Positions 50,459 through 58,085 of a DNA stretch of 64,000 bases are shown here, piece by piece (the stretch's first letter is position 1; each line of letters starts with the position of its first letter). Location of the stretch: NCBI GenBank assembly GCA_947445525.1, contig CANFDS010000001.1:1-64000 (forward strand), written 5' to 3'. The DNA comes from Actinomycetota bacterium (GTDB taxonomy: Bacteria; Actinomycetota; Thermoleophilia; Gaiellales; Gaiellaceae). The notes beneath the pieces were generated by a model. The model had not been told where the DNA came from and searched no databases. It saw only the letters and a list, made by a program, of their open reading frames with translations. Both the position numbers and the translations under genes were made by a program.

Positions 50459-50934
50459 CAGCTCTCCTCGGGGAGGAACGTGAAGCCGACCTTTGCCGCC
50501 GAGGCGGCGATCGCAGCCCAGTCGACCGCGGCGGGGTCGAGGACGGGCGGCGTGTCGCCGTGCTTCGGGATGCCGGTCTCGCGCACGAGCGACTCGGCGC
50601 CGCCGGGCGACGTGATCGCGAAGGTGCGGGTCGTGTCGCTGCTGTTGTTCGTGAACGAGTGGACGATCCCGCGCGGCACGAACACGACGTCGCCGGGGTG
50701 GAGGACGTGGTCGACGCCGTCGATCACACCGGACAGCGTGCCGACGACCTGCATCACCGTCTCGTCGTCCCGGGCGTGCACGTGCGGGCCGATGCCGCCG
50801 CCCGGCAGGTTCACGATCTCGATCAACGTGAAGGCGCCGCCGGTGCGATCCGCGCCGAGCTTGATGTCGATGAAGCCGTTGCCCATCCAGTACGCCTCGC
50901 GCTCGCCCTGCACGACCGAGATGTCTCCAGCCAC
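50458..50934 (-). CDS. Single-cupin protein
   Basis: The GTG at 50934 has GGGGAG five bases upstream and gives 158 residues. The cupin motifs are GPHVHARDDETVMQVVGTL (metal ligands His, His, Glu) and PRGIVHSFTN with the last His. It is the first gene of the cupin, VOC, SnoaL operon. It could be a small dioxygenase or isomerase; the substrate is unknown. Confidence 0.84.
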   Translation of the reverse strand: MAGDISVVQGEREAYWMGNGFIDIKLGADRTGGAFTLIEIVNLPGGGIGPHVHARDDETVMQVVGTLSGVIDGVDHVLHPGDVVFVPRGIVHSFTNNSSDTTRTFAITSPGGAESLVRETGIPKHGDTPPVLDPAAVDWAAIAASAAKVGFTFLPEES

Positions 50935-51025
50935 CGCCACTCCCCTGCTCGAAGGTAGGAGCAGGATACGCAATTCTCCATGCGCGATGCACAATGCGCG
51001 TGACCCGTCAAACCAGGAGAGACGC

Positions 51026-51445
51026 ATGTCGCACGAGCAGCACCGCCTGATCGCCCGCCGCTACCTCACCGACGTGCTCAGCGTCGTCGACATTGACGCC
51101 GCCGACGAGCTGCTTGCCGACGACGTCGTCTGCATCCTCCCGGACGCCACACGCGTCGAGGGGGCAGCAGCGCTCAAGGCGATGCTACGCGAGGTCGGCG
51201 GAGCCTTCCCCCACCGCGACATCTCGATCGACTTCGAGGTCGCCGACGAGGGCGGCGCTGCCGTCGTCTACTCGCTGCGCATGAAGCACGTCGGCGACTA
51301 CAAGGGCCTGCCGGCGACCGGTCGCGAGATCGTCATCACCGGCGTCGACACGTTCCGCATCAGCGACGGGCGCGTCACCGAGATCCGCGTGTTCTACAAC
51401 CCCGAGCTCGTCGCGGCTCAGCTCGCCGGGGCGGGCGGGGCCTGA
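51026..51445 (+). CDS. SnoaL/NTF2-like protein 3
   Basis: The ATG at 51026 follows AGGAGA and gives 139 residues of SnoaL-like polyketide-cyclase fold (YLTDVLSVVDIDAADELLADDVV, read in parts; PHRDISIDFEVADEG; GVDTFRISDGRVTEIRVFYNP). It is divergent from the cupin operon and its 3' end overlaps the convergent luciferase-like gene by 28 bases. Confidence 0.85.
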   Translation: MSHEQHRLIARRYLTDVLSVVDIDAADELLADDVVCILPDATRVEGAAALKAMLREVGGAFPHRDISIDFEVADEGGAAVVYSLRMKHVGDYKGLPATGREIVITGVDTFRISDGRVTEIRVFYNPELVAAQLAGAGGA

Positions 51446-52440
51446 GCCGCCGCCGGGGCCGCCGGGGCGACAGCCGCCGCCGGCTGACGGAACGCGTCGA
51501 TGATGCGCCGCACCTGCTCGCGCGAGACGGCGGGCGGCAGGCCGAGCGGCGGCATCAGGCACGGCCAGTCGACGATGCCCTCGTAGCGACGCAGCTTGTC
51601 GCGCACCTGCTGCGGCGTGCCGGCGATGCACATCGCCTCGACCGCCCGGTCGCTGACAGCGCCGTGCAGTTCGTCGGCGAAGCCGTGGTCGGCGAGGATG
51701 TCGCGGAAGCGCGGGAAGTGGAACGCCAGGCCGGGGCGCAGCAGGTCGTAGGCCTCGGCCTCCGACCCGGCGACCGCGCAGAACACGATGTGCCCGACGT
51801 CGAAGGACGAGCGCGACCGGCCAGCCCGCGCCAGCCCGCGCTCGACGGTCGGCAGCCCGACCTCGCGCAGCCACTCGGCGGAGTGGAGGAACGCGAAGAT
51901 CGCCCCGTCCGCGACCTCCCCGGCGAGCTCGATCATGCGCGGGCGGTTGCCCGCGAGGTACAGCGGGATGGGGCCGTGGGCTGGCTCCGTCGGCCGCTCG
52001 TAGTCGCGGAAGCTGTAAAACGGCCCTTCGTGGGCTGCCGGCCGGCCGGGGCCCGACGTCCAGGCGGCACGCACTGCCGCCACGAAGTCGCGCATCCGCT
52101 CGACAGGGTGGCTGCCGTCGAGGCCGTGCCAGTCCTGCGACCACGACGGTGGGATCGCACCGAGGCCGAAGCGGTACCGCCCCGGCGCCAGCTCGGCCAG
52201 GGTGGAGGCGCCGAGCGCGGTCGTCACCGGCGACCGCGTCCAGTTGGCGATCGCCGTCACCAGCTCGACGCGCCGGGTCTGCACGGCGAGCGCGCCGGCC
52301 AGCGCGAAGTTCTCGGCGTAGCCGTCGCCGACCGCGACCAGCCCGAAGCCGGCGGCCTCCGCCGCGCAGGCGAACTCGACGACCTCCGCCAGGCCGACGC
52401 CGGGATGCTCGATGTAGATCCCGAGCGAGCGGAAGCTCAG
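51418..52440 (-). CDS. Luciferase-like (LLM) flavin oxidoreductase 1
   Basis: A bacterial-luciferase TIM barrel of about 340 residues (GIYIEHPGVGLAEVVEFACAAEAAG, read in parts; GLGAIPPSWSQDWHG; GPIPLYLAGNRPRMIELAGEVADGAI). No ATG or GTG fits the conserved start. A CTG at 52440 (LSFRSLGIYIEH) would overlap the upstream stop as CTGA, matching the local pattern. The cofactor is F420 or FMN, as for the family. The C-terminus ends in an Ala/Pro-rich tail overlapping the convergent gene. Confidence 0.82.
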   Translation of the reverse strand: MSFRSLGIYIEHPGVGLAEVVEFACAAEAAGFGLVAVGDGYAENFALAGALAVQTRRVELVTAIANWTRSPVTTALGASTLAELAPGRYRFGLGAIPPSWSQDWHGLDGSHPVERMRDFVAAVRAAWTSGPGRPAAHEGPFYSFRDYERPTEPAHGPIPLYLAGNRPRMIELAGEVADGAIFAFLHSAEWLREVGLPTVERGLARAGRSRSSFDVGHIVFCAVAGSEAEAYDLLRPGLAFHFPRFRDILADHGFADELHGAVSDRAVEAMCIAGTPQQVRDKLRRYEGIVDWPCLMPPLGLPPAVSREQVRRIIDAFRQPAAAVAPAAPAAAQAPPAPAS

Positions 52441-52757
52441 AGCGTGATCTCCCCCAGCGTCGCCCCGTCGACGACGATGTAGTGATGGACGACGGCCTCG
52501 CCGGCGAGGCACTCGCCGATGAGCGCGCCGACCTTCTGACCGAACTCCGACTCGCCGAGCGCGGTGTGATCCTCGATCCGATCCCAGGTGAGGTGGAGGA
52601 CGAAGCGGTTGGGGTCCTCCGCCGCCCGGATCAGGCGGAACGAGTGGAAGCCCTTCGTCGTGCCGAGCGCCAGGTACGCGGCGGCGTCGCGGCCGAGCTG
52701 CTCGATGTCGGCCGCGCGCTCGGGCTTGACCGGGAGGATCGCGATCTCGAGGAACAT
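52437..52757 (-). CDS. Antibiotic-biosynthesis-monooxygenase (ABM) domain protein
   Basis: This 106-residue ferredoxin-like-fold protein (FLEIAILPVKPERAADIEQL, RLIRAAEDPNRFVLHLTWDRIEDHTA) is typical of ABM/quinol-monooxygenase-like proteins, which act without cofactors or as heme monooxygenases. It lies between two luciferase-like genes and probably shares their transcript. The ATG is at 52757. Confidence 0.82.
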   Translation of the reverse strand: MFLEIAILPVKPERAADIEQLGRDAAAYLALGTTKGFHSFRLIRAAEDPNRFVLHLTWDRIEDHTALGESEFGQKVGALIGECLAGEAVVHHYIVVDGATLGEITL

Positions 52758-52767
52758 GCGTGCTCTC

Positions 52768-53697
52768 CTATCTCCAGTGGGAGACGACCGTGTCGGCGAA
52801 GAGCCGGACGTCGTCGTAGGTGCCGGGAACCAGCGAGTTGACGAAGTGGTCGACGCCGACCGCCTCGAGCGCGCTGATGCGCTCGACGATCTCGGTCGGC
52901 TCGCCCGCCAGGAACGCTGCGTCAGCGACCTCGGGCGGGAGGCCGAAGTACTGCGCGATCGCGCGGGCCCGCTCCTTGGCCCGGGCGCCGTCGTGCCCGA
53001 CGACGGTGACGAAGGCCATGTTCGTCTCGATCTCGGCCGGGTCGCGGCCGATCTCGCGGCAGAGATCGGTGAGCACGCCGTGCTTCTGCACGAAGTCCTC
53101 GGGCCCGGCGCCACCGGAGAGGTTCCACTGGTCGGCATAGCGCGCGACGAGCGGCAGCGTCAGCTTCTCGCCGCGGCCGCCGAGCAGCAGCGGCGGGCCG
53201 CCAAGCTGCACCGGCGGCGGCGAGAACGGCGCCTCCTTGATCGTGTAGTGGGCGCCGTCGAACGAGAAGCGCTCCTGCGTGAAGAGGCCCTTCAGCACCT
53301 GGCACGACTCGGCCAGCATCGCGGCGCGCTCGCGCTGCGAGTGCATCGGGATGCCGTACGAGACGTGCTCGATCTCGTGGTAGCCGGCGCCGAGGCCGAC
53401 GATCAGGCGGCCGTCGCTCATGTGGTCGATCGTCGCGGCCATCTTCGCGAGCAAGCCGGGGTGGCGGAACGTGTTGCAGGTGACCATGCAGCCGATCGTG
53501 AGCCGCTTCGTCGCCACGGCGAGCCCGGCCAGCAGCGACCACGCCTCGAAGATCGACCCGTCGGGCGCGATCATCAGCGGCACGATGTGGTCGAAGTTCC
53601 AGGCCGAGTCGAGCCCGGCGTCGTCCGCCGTGCACCACGCGTCGCGGATCTGCTCCCACGTCACGTCCTGCGGGGCTGTCTGAATGCCGAACTTCAT
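52768..53697 (-). CDS. Luciferase-like (LLM) F420-type oxidoreductase 2
   Basis: This 309-residue TIM barrel is of the F420-dependent LLM type (MKFGIQTAPQDVTWEQI, SDGRLIVGLGAGYHEIEHVSYG, PPLLLGGRGEKLTLPLVARYADQWN, in parts). GGAGG precedes the ATG by six bases. It is about 60 bases downstream of a predicted promoter and heads the LLM2-ABM-LLM1 operon. It is close to LLM3 at 56309-57253. Confidence 0.9.
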   Translation of the reverse strand: MKFGIQTAPQDVTWEQIRDAWCTADDAGLDSAWNFDHIVPLMIAPDGSIFEAWSLLAGLAVATKRLTIGCMVTCNTFRHPGLLAKMAATIDHMSDGRLIVGLGAGYHEIEHVSYGIPMHSQRERAAMLAESCQVLKGLFTQERFSFDGAHYTIKEAPFSPPPVQLGGPPLLLGGRGEKLTLPLVARYADQWNLSGGAGPEDFVQKHGVLTDLCREIGRDPAEIETNMAFVTVVGHDGARAKERARAIAQYFGLPPEVADAAFLAGEPTEIVERISALEAVGVDHFVNSLVPGTYDDVRLFADTVVSHWR

Positions 53698-53766
53698 CGG
53701 TGACCTCCGGGGCCGACCGTCCAGGCGGAGGATCCGCCGGGCGTTGTGCGCGATGCCGTACGCACG

Positions 53767-53796
53767 ATCCTACGAGGCCGGGCGTGCGCGAGTCAA
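53767..53796 (-). promoter_or_regulatory. Sigma-70-like promoter of the LLM2-ABM-LLM1 operon
   Basis: TTGACT (53791-53796) and TAGGAT (53767-53772) are 18 bases apart on the minus strand, predicting a start near 53760 and a leader of about 60 bases. The rest of the 192-base gap to the cupin stop is low-complexity C/G sequence with no gene. Confidence 0.6.
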
Positions 53797-53889
53797 CGCG
53801 GCCCCGGCACGCCCGCCCGGGCAGCGCTGCTCGCCCTGCGGCACGCCCGCCCGCCGGGCCGCCGCGCCCCCGCGCCCCCGCGCCCCGCC

Positions 53890-54780
53890 CTACGGTGCGT
53901 ACTCCAGCTCCGGCGAGCCCGCCTTGCCGATGTGCAGGTACGGCAGCTCGGCCCAGTCGGTGTGATGGGTCTCGGTCAGCCACGAGCCGCCGTCCTGGAA
54001 CGCCTCCTGGATCTGGGGGCCGCCGTCGACGAAGTGGAAGTCGGCGCCCATCGGCGCGTTGCAGTGGAGGATCTGGATGTTGCCCTTCACCGTCAGCAGG
54101 GGCCCGTGCTTGAGCTCCGGCGGGTTCGACAGCACCGAGCCGGCGGCATGGAGGCCGCGCTGCGGCATCAGGAAGTCGCCCGCCAGCCAGAGCATCTCCT
54201 CCCAGCAGTCGTGATGCACCTCCTGCCGGGTCTCACCGAAGCCGGGCGCCATCATGATCAGGCGGATCATCCCGCCCGGCCCGCCGTGCATCAGCCCGCC
54301 GTGCGGATCGGGTGTCCGCAGCGACTTGTGCAGGATCCCGGGCTGCAGGCCGGGCATCACCGACGCTGTCCACGGCTCCTGCCAGATCTTGCGCACCTGG
54401 AGCTGCCCGCCGTCGTAGCAGTGCTGCACCGGCAGGGTGGTGTTCCACCAGAGCAGCGCCTGGCAGCCGCCCTGGGACGAGAGCTCGACCTGCCCGCAGC
54501 CCTGCGGCACGGCAACGAAGCCGGTGCAACCGACGCTGCGGCCCTCGGCGGCGAGGTCGCCCTCGAGCACGAAGATCTCGGCCGAGCCCTCGTCGGCGCG
54601 GGCGGTATGGCGCCAGCCCGGCGGGATGCGGAGCATGAAGGTGGCCGAGCCGTTCTCGCCGTCGCGGCTGACGAGCCGCGACTCGGCGTCATGTGTGAGC
54701 GCGGGGCCGACGCCGGTCTCCCACGGCAGGGCGAACGCGTTGAAGAACTGCGGCTCTTCACGCCGCCAGTGCTGCTTCAT
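53890..54780 (-). CDS. Double-cupin domain protein (paralogue of 6462-7517)
   Basis: The ATG at 54780 overlaps the MFS gene stop as ATGA and gives 296 residues. Two cupin barrels are seen (GSAEIFVLEGDLAAEG, PQGCGQVELSS; VHHDCWEEMLWLAGDFL, ELKHGPLLTVKGN). It shares HKSLR-PDP, HH-C-EE and PMG blocks with the cupin of the first island, which is 55 residues longer. Placement after an MFS exporter gene suggests handling of the same compound. Confidence 0.82.
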   Translation of the reverse strand: MKQHWRREEPQFFNAFALPWETGVGPALTHDAESRLVSRDGENGSATFMLRIPPGWRHTARADEGSAEIFVLEGDLAAEGRSVGCTGFVAVPQGCGQVELSSQGGCQALLWWNTTLPVQHCYDGGQLQVRKIWQEPWTASVMPGLQPGILHKSLRTPDPHGGLMHGGPGGMIRLIMMAPGFGETRQEVHHDCWEEMLWLAGDFLMPQRGLHAAGSVLSNPPELKHGPLLTVKGNIQILHCNAPMGADFHFVDGGPQIQEAFQDGGSWLTETHHTDWAELPYLHIGKAGSPELEYAP

Positions 54781-56297
54781 GGTGCCTCCTTCGGGGCGAG
54801 GGTACGGACTGGACGAAACGGGAGGCGGCCGCGCAGGGAGTACGCGACCGCGCAGGCGAGGCCGACGCCGGCGACGCAGGCCGAGACGAGCACGGCGTGG
54901 CCCATCGCCAGCGTGAAGGCGTCGACGCCCGGCCGGCGAAACGCGCCGCTGCCGGCGATGCCCTGCGCCAGGTCGGCCTTCGCCGCGCTCAGCAGCGCGG
55001 GCGTCTGCGGCAGCCCGGCTCGGCGAAGGGCACCGGAGTACTCGCCTGCCACGCTCGCCGCCACGACCGAGCCGGCGACGGCGACGGCGAGCGAGTTTCC
55101 GACGTGCACGGCGGCGCCGTGGGTGCCCGAGACGGCGCCGCCCCGCTCCGGCGGGACGCTGCGCACGATCAGCGAGATGGTGCACGTCGAGAGGGCGCCC
55201 ATGGCTAGCCCGATCAGGAGGAGGAAGGGGACGATGCTCGCGTAGCTGGAGCCGCCGTCGATCGTCGAGAGGCCGGCCAGGCCGGCGACCTCCGCCACGA
55301 ACGCGACCGGCAGCAGCAGCGCCGTCCCGTGCCTCCCTACCCACCGTCCCCACAGCGGCGACAGGCCGGCCGCGATGCCGGAGAGCGGCAACACGTAGAT
55401 GCCGGCCCGCAGCGGCGACAGCTCGAGCACGCGCTGGAACCAGATGAGCAACAGGAAGAACGGGCCGACGGCGGCGAAGAGCGACAGCTGGGTCAGGCCG
55501 AGGCCCGCTGCCAGCGCCCCCGCGTCGACAGCGGGCGAGGCGGCCGCGCGCCGCCACACCACGGCGCCGAGGGCTGCCAGGGCGAGCGGGCCGGCGACGA
55601 TCGCCGGCAACACCCGGCCCGACCCCCACCCGTGCGACACGGCATTGATGAGGCCCCACACGAGCACGACGAGGCCGGCCGCGAGCACCAGATTCCAGCG
55701 CCAGCGCAGCTCGGCGGGCGAGCGGACGCCCGGCGGCAGCGCGACCAGTGCGAGCACGACGACCACCGCGCCCAGGATCACGTTGGGGGCGAACACCGAG
55801 CGCCACGAGAACGCGGCGAGGAGGGCGCCGGCCAGGAGCGGCCCGGCCGCGGCGCCGCCGATCGCCCCCGCCACCCAGGTGCCGATCGCCCGGGCCAGCG
55901 CGGGGCCGGCGAAGGCCGAGCGCAGCACCGCGAGCGAGGCGGGCAGGACGAATGCGGCGCCCACCCCCTCGATGACGCGCATCGCCACGAGCGGCCCCGG
56001 CGACGAGGTCGCAGCCGAGGCGGCCGACCCGGCCACGAAGACGAGCAGCCCGGCCACCAGCACGCGCCGGCTGCCGAGCCGGTCGGCGAGCGCGCCCCCG
56101 GTCACGAGCAGCGCCGCCAGCGGCAGCAGGAAGCCGGCGTACACCCACTGCAGCTCGGCAAGGCTGGCGCCCAGCGCGTCGCCGATCCGCGGGGTGGCGA
56201 CCGGCACCGCGGCCTCGTCCATGTTCACCAGGAACGTGGCGAGGACGGCGACGGTGAGCACCGCCCAGCGGGCGCGGGCGGGCGCGGGCGACGGCAT
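54777..56297 (-). CDS. MFS transporter, DHA2/EmrB-QacA type
   Basis: The ATG at 56297 gives 506 residues with about 14 membrane segments, the DHA2 layout. Motif A is LADRLGSRRVLVAG and motif C-like AAAGPLLAGALL. The D1-type motif NMDEAAVPVATP replaces the common LD-T-VNVALP, including an acidic Glu in the first segment. It is a proton-coupled drug or metabolite exporter and sits 12 bases after the LLM3 gene. Confidence 0.87.
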   Translation of the reverse strand: MPSPAPARARWAVLTVAVLATFLVNMDEAAVPVATPRIGDALGASLAELQWVYAGFLLPLAALLVTGGALADRLGSRRVLVAGLLVFVAGSAASAATSSPGPLVAMRVIEGVGAAFVLPASLAVLRSAFAGPALARAIGTWVAGAIGGAAAGPLLAGALLAAFSWRSVFAPNVILGAVVVVLALVALPPGVRSPAELRWRWNLVLAAGLVVLVWGLINAVSHGWGSGRVLPAIVAGPLALAALGAVVWRRAAASPAVDAGALAAGLGLTQLSLFAAVGPFFLLLIWFQRVLELSPLRAGIYVLPLSGIAAGLSPLWGRWVGRHGTALLLPVAFVAEVAGLAGLSTIDGGSSYASIVPFLLLIGLAMGALSTCTISLIVRSVPPERGGAVSGTHGAAVHVGNSLAVAVAGSVVAASVAGEYSGALRRAGLPQTPALLSAAKADLAQGIAGSGAFRRPGVDAFTLAMGHAVLVSACVAGVGLACAVAYSLRGRLPFRPVRTLAPKEAP

Positions 56298-56308
56298 GCG
56301 GCGCGCCG

Positions 56309-57253
56309 TCAGCGTAGGTGCGGCATGGCCTCGGCGGCGAACAGCGCGACGTCGTCGGTGCCGATGTTGAAGCCGGGCACCAGCCCGAACACGAAGTGCT
56401 GCACGCCCTTCGCCTCGAACGCCTTGATCCGCTCGACCACCTCGGCCGGGCTGCCGCTGATGCAGTGCGGGGCCGCCGCCTCGGGCGACATGCCGAACGC
56501 CGCGGCCAGCTCGCCCTCGCGGCGCTTGGCGTCCTGCGAGCGCTCGTTGACGAACACGAGCAGCGAGACGTTCGTCTCGATCTCGGCCGGGTCGCGGCCG
56601 ACCTCGTCGCAGCGCTGCAGCAACACCTCGTAGAGGGCGCGCCACTGGTCGGGCACGATCCCGTCGGTGCCGGGCGGCATGTTCCACATGTCGGCGTGCC
56701 GGGCAACCGTGCGCAGCGTGCGCTCCGGCCCGCGCCCGCCGACGAGGATCGGCAGGCGCGACTGGATCGGCTTCGGCTCGGCGGGCGCGTCCTTCAGCGT
56801 GTAGTGCTTGCCCTCGAAGGTGAGGCGCTGCTGCGTCCAGAGGCCGCGCAGGATCTGGCACGACTCCTCGAGCCGCTCGGCACGCTCCCGCACCGAGCCG
56901 AGGTGGATGCCGTAGAGGTCGTGCTCGGGCTCCCAGTAGCCGGCGCCGAGGCCGACGATCATGCGGCCGTTGCTGACGTGGTCGAGGGTCGCCGCCATCT
57001 TGGCCAGCAGCGCCGGCGGGCGCAGGGTGTTCGCCGTCACCATCTGCCCGATGTGGATCCGCTTCGTCGCCTGGGCGAACGCGCCGAGCATCGACCAGCA
57101 CTCCAGGATCGGATCCTCGAGGTTCGGCGACAGCGGGATGATGTGGTCGAACGGCCACACCGAATCGAAGCCGAGCGTGTCGGCCTGAACCGTGACGTCG
57201 ATCAGCTCCGCCCAGGTGCACTTCTGCGGGCCGAAGGCGATGCCGAGCTTCAC
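56309..57253 (-). CDS. Luciferase-like (LLM) F420-type oxidoreductase 3
   Basis: The GTG at 57253 (VKLGIAFGPQKC) gives 314 residues. It resembles LLM2 closely (LLAKMAATLDHVSNGRMIVG, GLGAGYWEPEHDLYG, LPILVGGRGPERTLRTVARH, in parts), so the two are recent paralogues. It follows the alpha/beta hydrolase gene by one base and precedes the exporter gene. Confidence 0.9.
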   Translation of the reverse strand: MKLGIAFGPQKCTWAELIDVTVQADTLGFDSVWPFDHIIPLSPNLEDPILECWSMLGAFAQATKRIHIGQMVTANTLRPPALLAKMAATLDHVSNGRMIVGLGAGYWEPEHDLYGIHLGSVRERAERLEESCQILRGLWTQQRLTFEGKHYTLKDAPAEPKPIQSRLPILVGGRGPERTLRTVARHADMWNMPPGTDGIVPDQWRALYEVLLQRCDEVGRDPAEIETNVSLLVFVNERSQDAKRREGELAAAFGMSPEAAAPHCISGSPAEVVERIKAFEAKGVQHFVFGLVPGFNIGTDDVALFAAEAMPHLR

Positions 57254-57254
57254 G

Positions 57255-58049
57255 TCAGGCTCCTTGCGCGAGGGGGTGCCGGGCGATGAACGCGCCGACG
57301 ACGGTGTCGAGCTCCTGCTTCTGCTCGGGCGAGACGAAGAAGGCATGCGGCGTGCCGGCCATCACATGCGTCTCGGCCTGCGGGAGCTCGGCGAGAAACG
57401 GGGGGAACAGCCGGTCGCTGGTCATGATGTCGGTGCTGTCACCCGAGACGAGCAGCACCGGCGCGGTGATCGCGCCGAGCCGGCCGGTGATGTCGAAGTC
57501 GATGCAGGCCTGGATGTAGCCGAGGTGGGCCTCGGTGCAGTCGCGCATCGGCGCCCAGCCGGTGGCGAGCACGTCAGCGGCGTTGGCCGCGAGGTACTCG
57601 GGCGGGAAGCAGAGCACCGCGGCCGCCTTCTGGTACGCCTCGAAGCTGTGCTCGCGCAGGATGCGCAGGCACTCGAGCTGCCAGCGCAGCGAGACGTCGG
57701 GCACCGCCCACGGCTGCTGCAGCACGACCGCGCCGACGCGCCCGGGGGCGACGCTGGCGAGCTCGGCCGCCAGGCAGGCGCCCATGCCGCCGATGCCGAC
57801 GATGTGCGCGCGCTCGAGGCCCTCGCGGTCGAGGATGTCGAGCGCGTCACGCGTGTACGCCGCGATCGAGTGCTCCTCGCCGGGGACGGGCGTGCTGTTG
57901 CCCGAGCCGCGGTAGTGGAACGCGAGCAGGCGCCGGCCCGCGGCGACGGTCGGGAAGAGGTCGGCGAAGCCCTGGGCGAAGAAGGTCGTCCAGCCGTCCG
58001 CGCAGAGGACGGGCTCGCCCTCGCCGATGGAGTCGTAGAAGAGAGTCAC
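57255..58049 (-). CDS. Alpha/beta hydrolase-fold protein lacking the nucleophile serine
   Basis: This 264-residue protein has the alpha/beta-hydrolase layout: GRRLLAFHYRGSGNS, the elbow VGIGGMGACLA, an acidic residue in VSGDSTDIM and a C-terminal His in GTPHAFFV. At the elbow, where GxSxG is expected, the codons read Gly-Ile-Gly-Gly-Met-Gly, so there is no Ser, Cys or Asp nucleophile. It may be a non-hydrolytic member (lyase, dioxygenase-like or binding protein). The GTG start lies seven bases after a -10-like box. Confidence 0.8.
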   Translation of the reverse strand: MTLFYDSIGEGEPVLCADGWTTFFAQGFADLFPTVAAGRRLLAFHYRGSGNSTPVPGEEHSIAAYTRDALDILDREGLERAHIVGIGGMGACLAAELASVAPGRVGAVVLQQPWAVPDVSLRWQLECLRILREHSFEAYQKAAAVLCFPPEYLAANAADVLATGWAPMRDCTEAHLGYIQACIDFDITGRLGAITAPVLLVSGDSTDIMTSDRLFPPFLAELPQAETHVMAGTPHAFFVSPEQKQELDTVVGAFIARHPLAQGA

Positions 58050-58056
58050 CCCTGCT

Positions 58057-58085
58057 ACCTAACAGAATCCATCGTGCACAGTCAA
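58057..58085 (-). promoter_or_regulatory. Candidate leaderless promoter for the alpha/beta hydrolase gene
   Basis: TTGACT (58080-58085, overlapping the hyuB stop) and TTAGGT (58057-58062) are 17 bases apart; the latter ends seven bases before the GTG start. The -10 box lacks the usual second-position A, so this is moderate support. Confidence 0.4.

Noticed and set aside
53698-53760. Possible C-terminal remnant of an amidohydrolase (IAHNARRILRLDG) just upstream of LLM2
   Set aside because: The stretch is short, lies in the predicted leader after a good promoter and has no upstream coding sequence.
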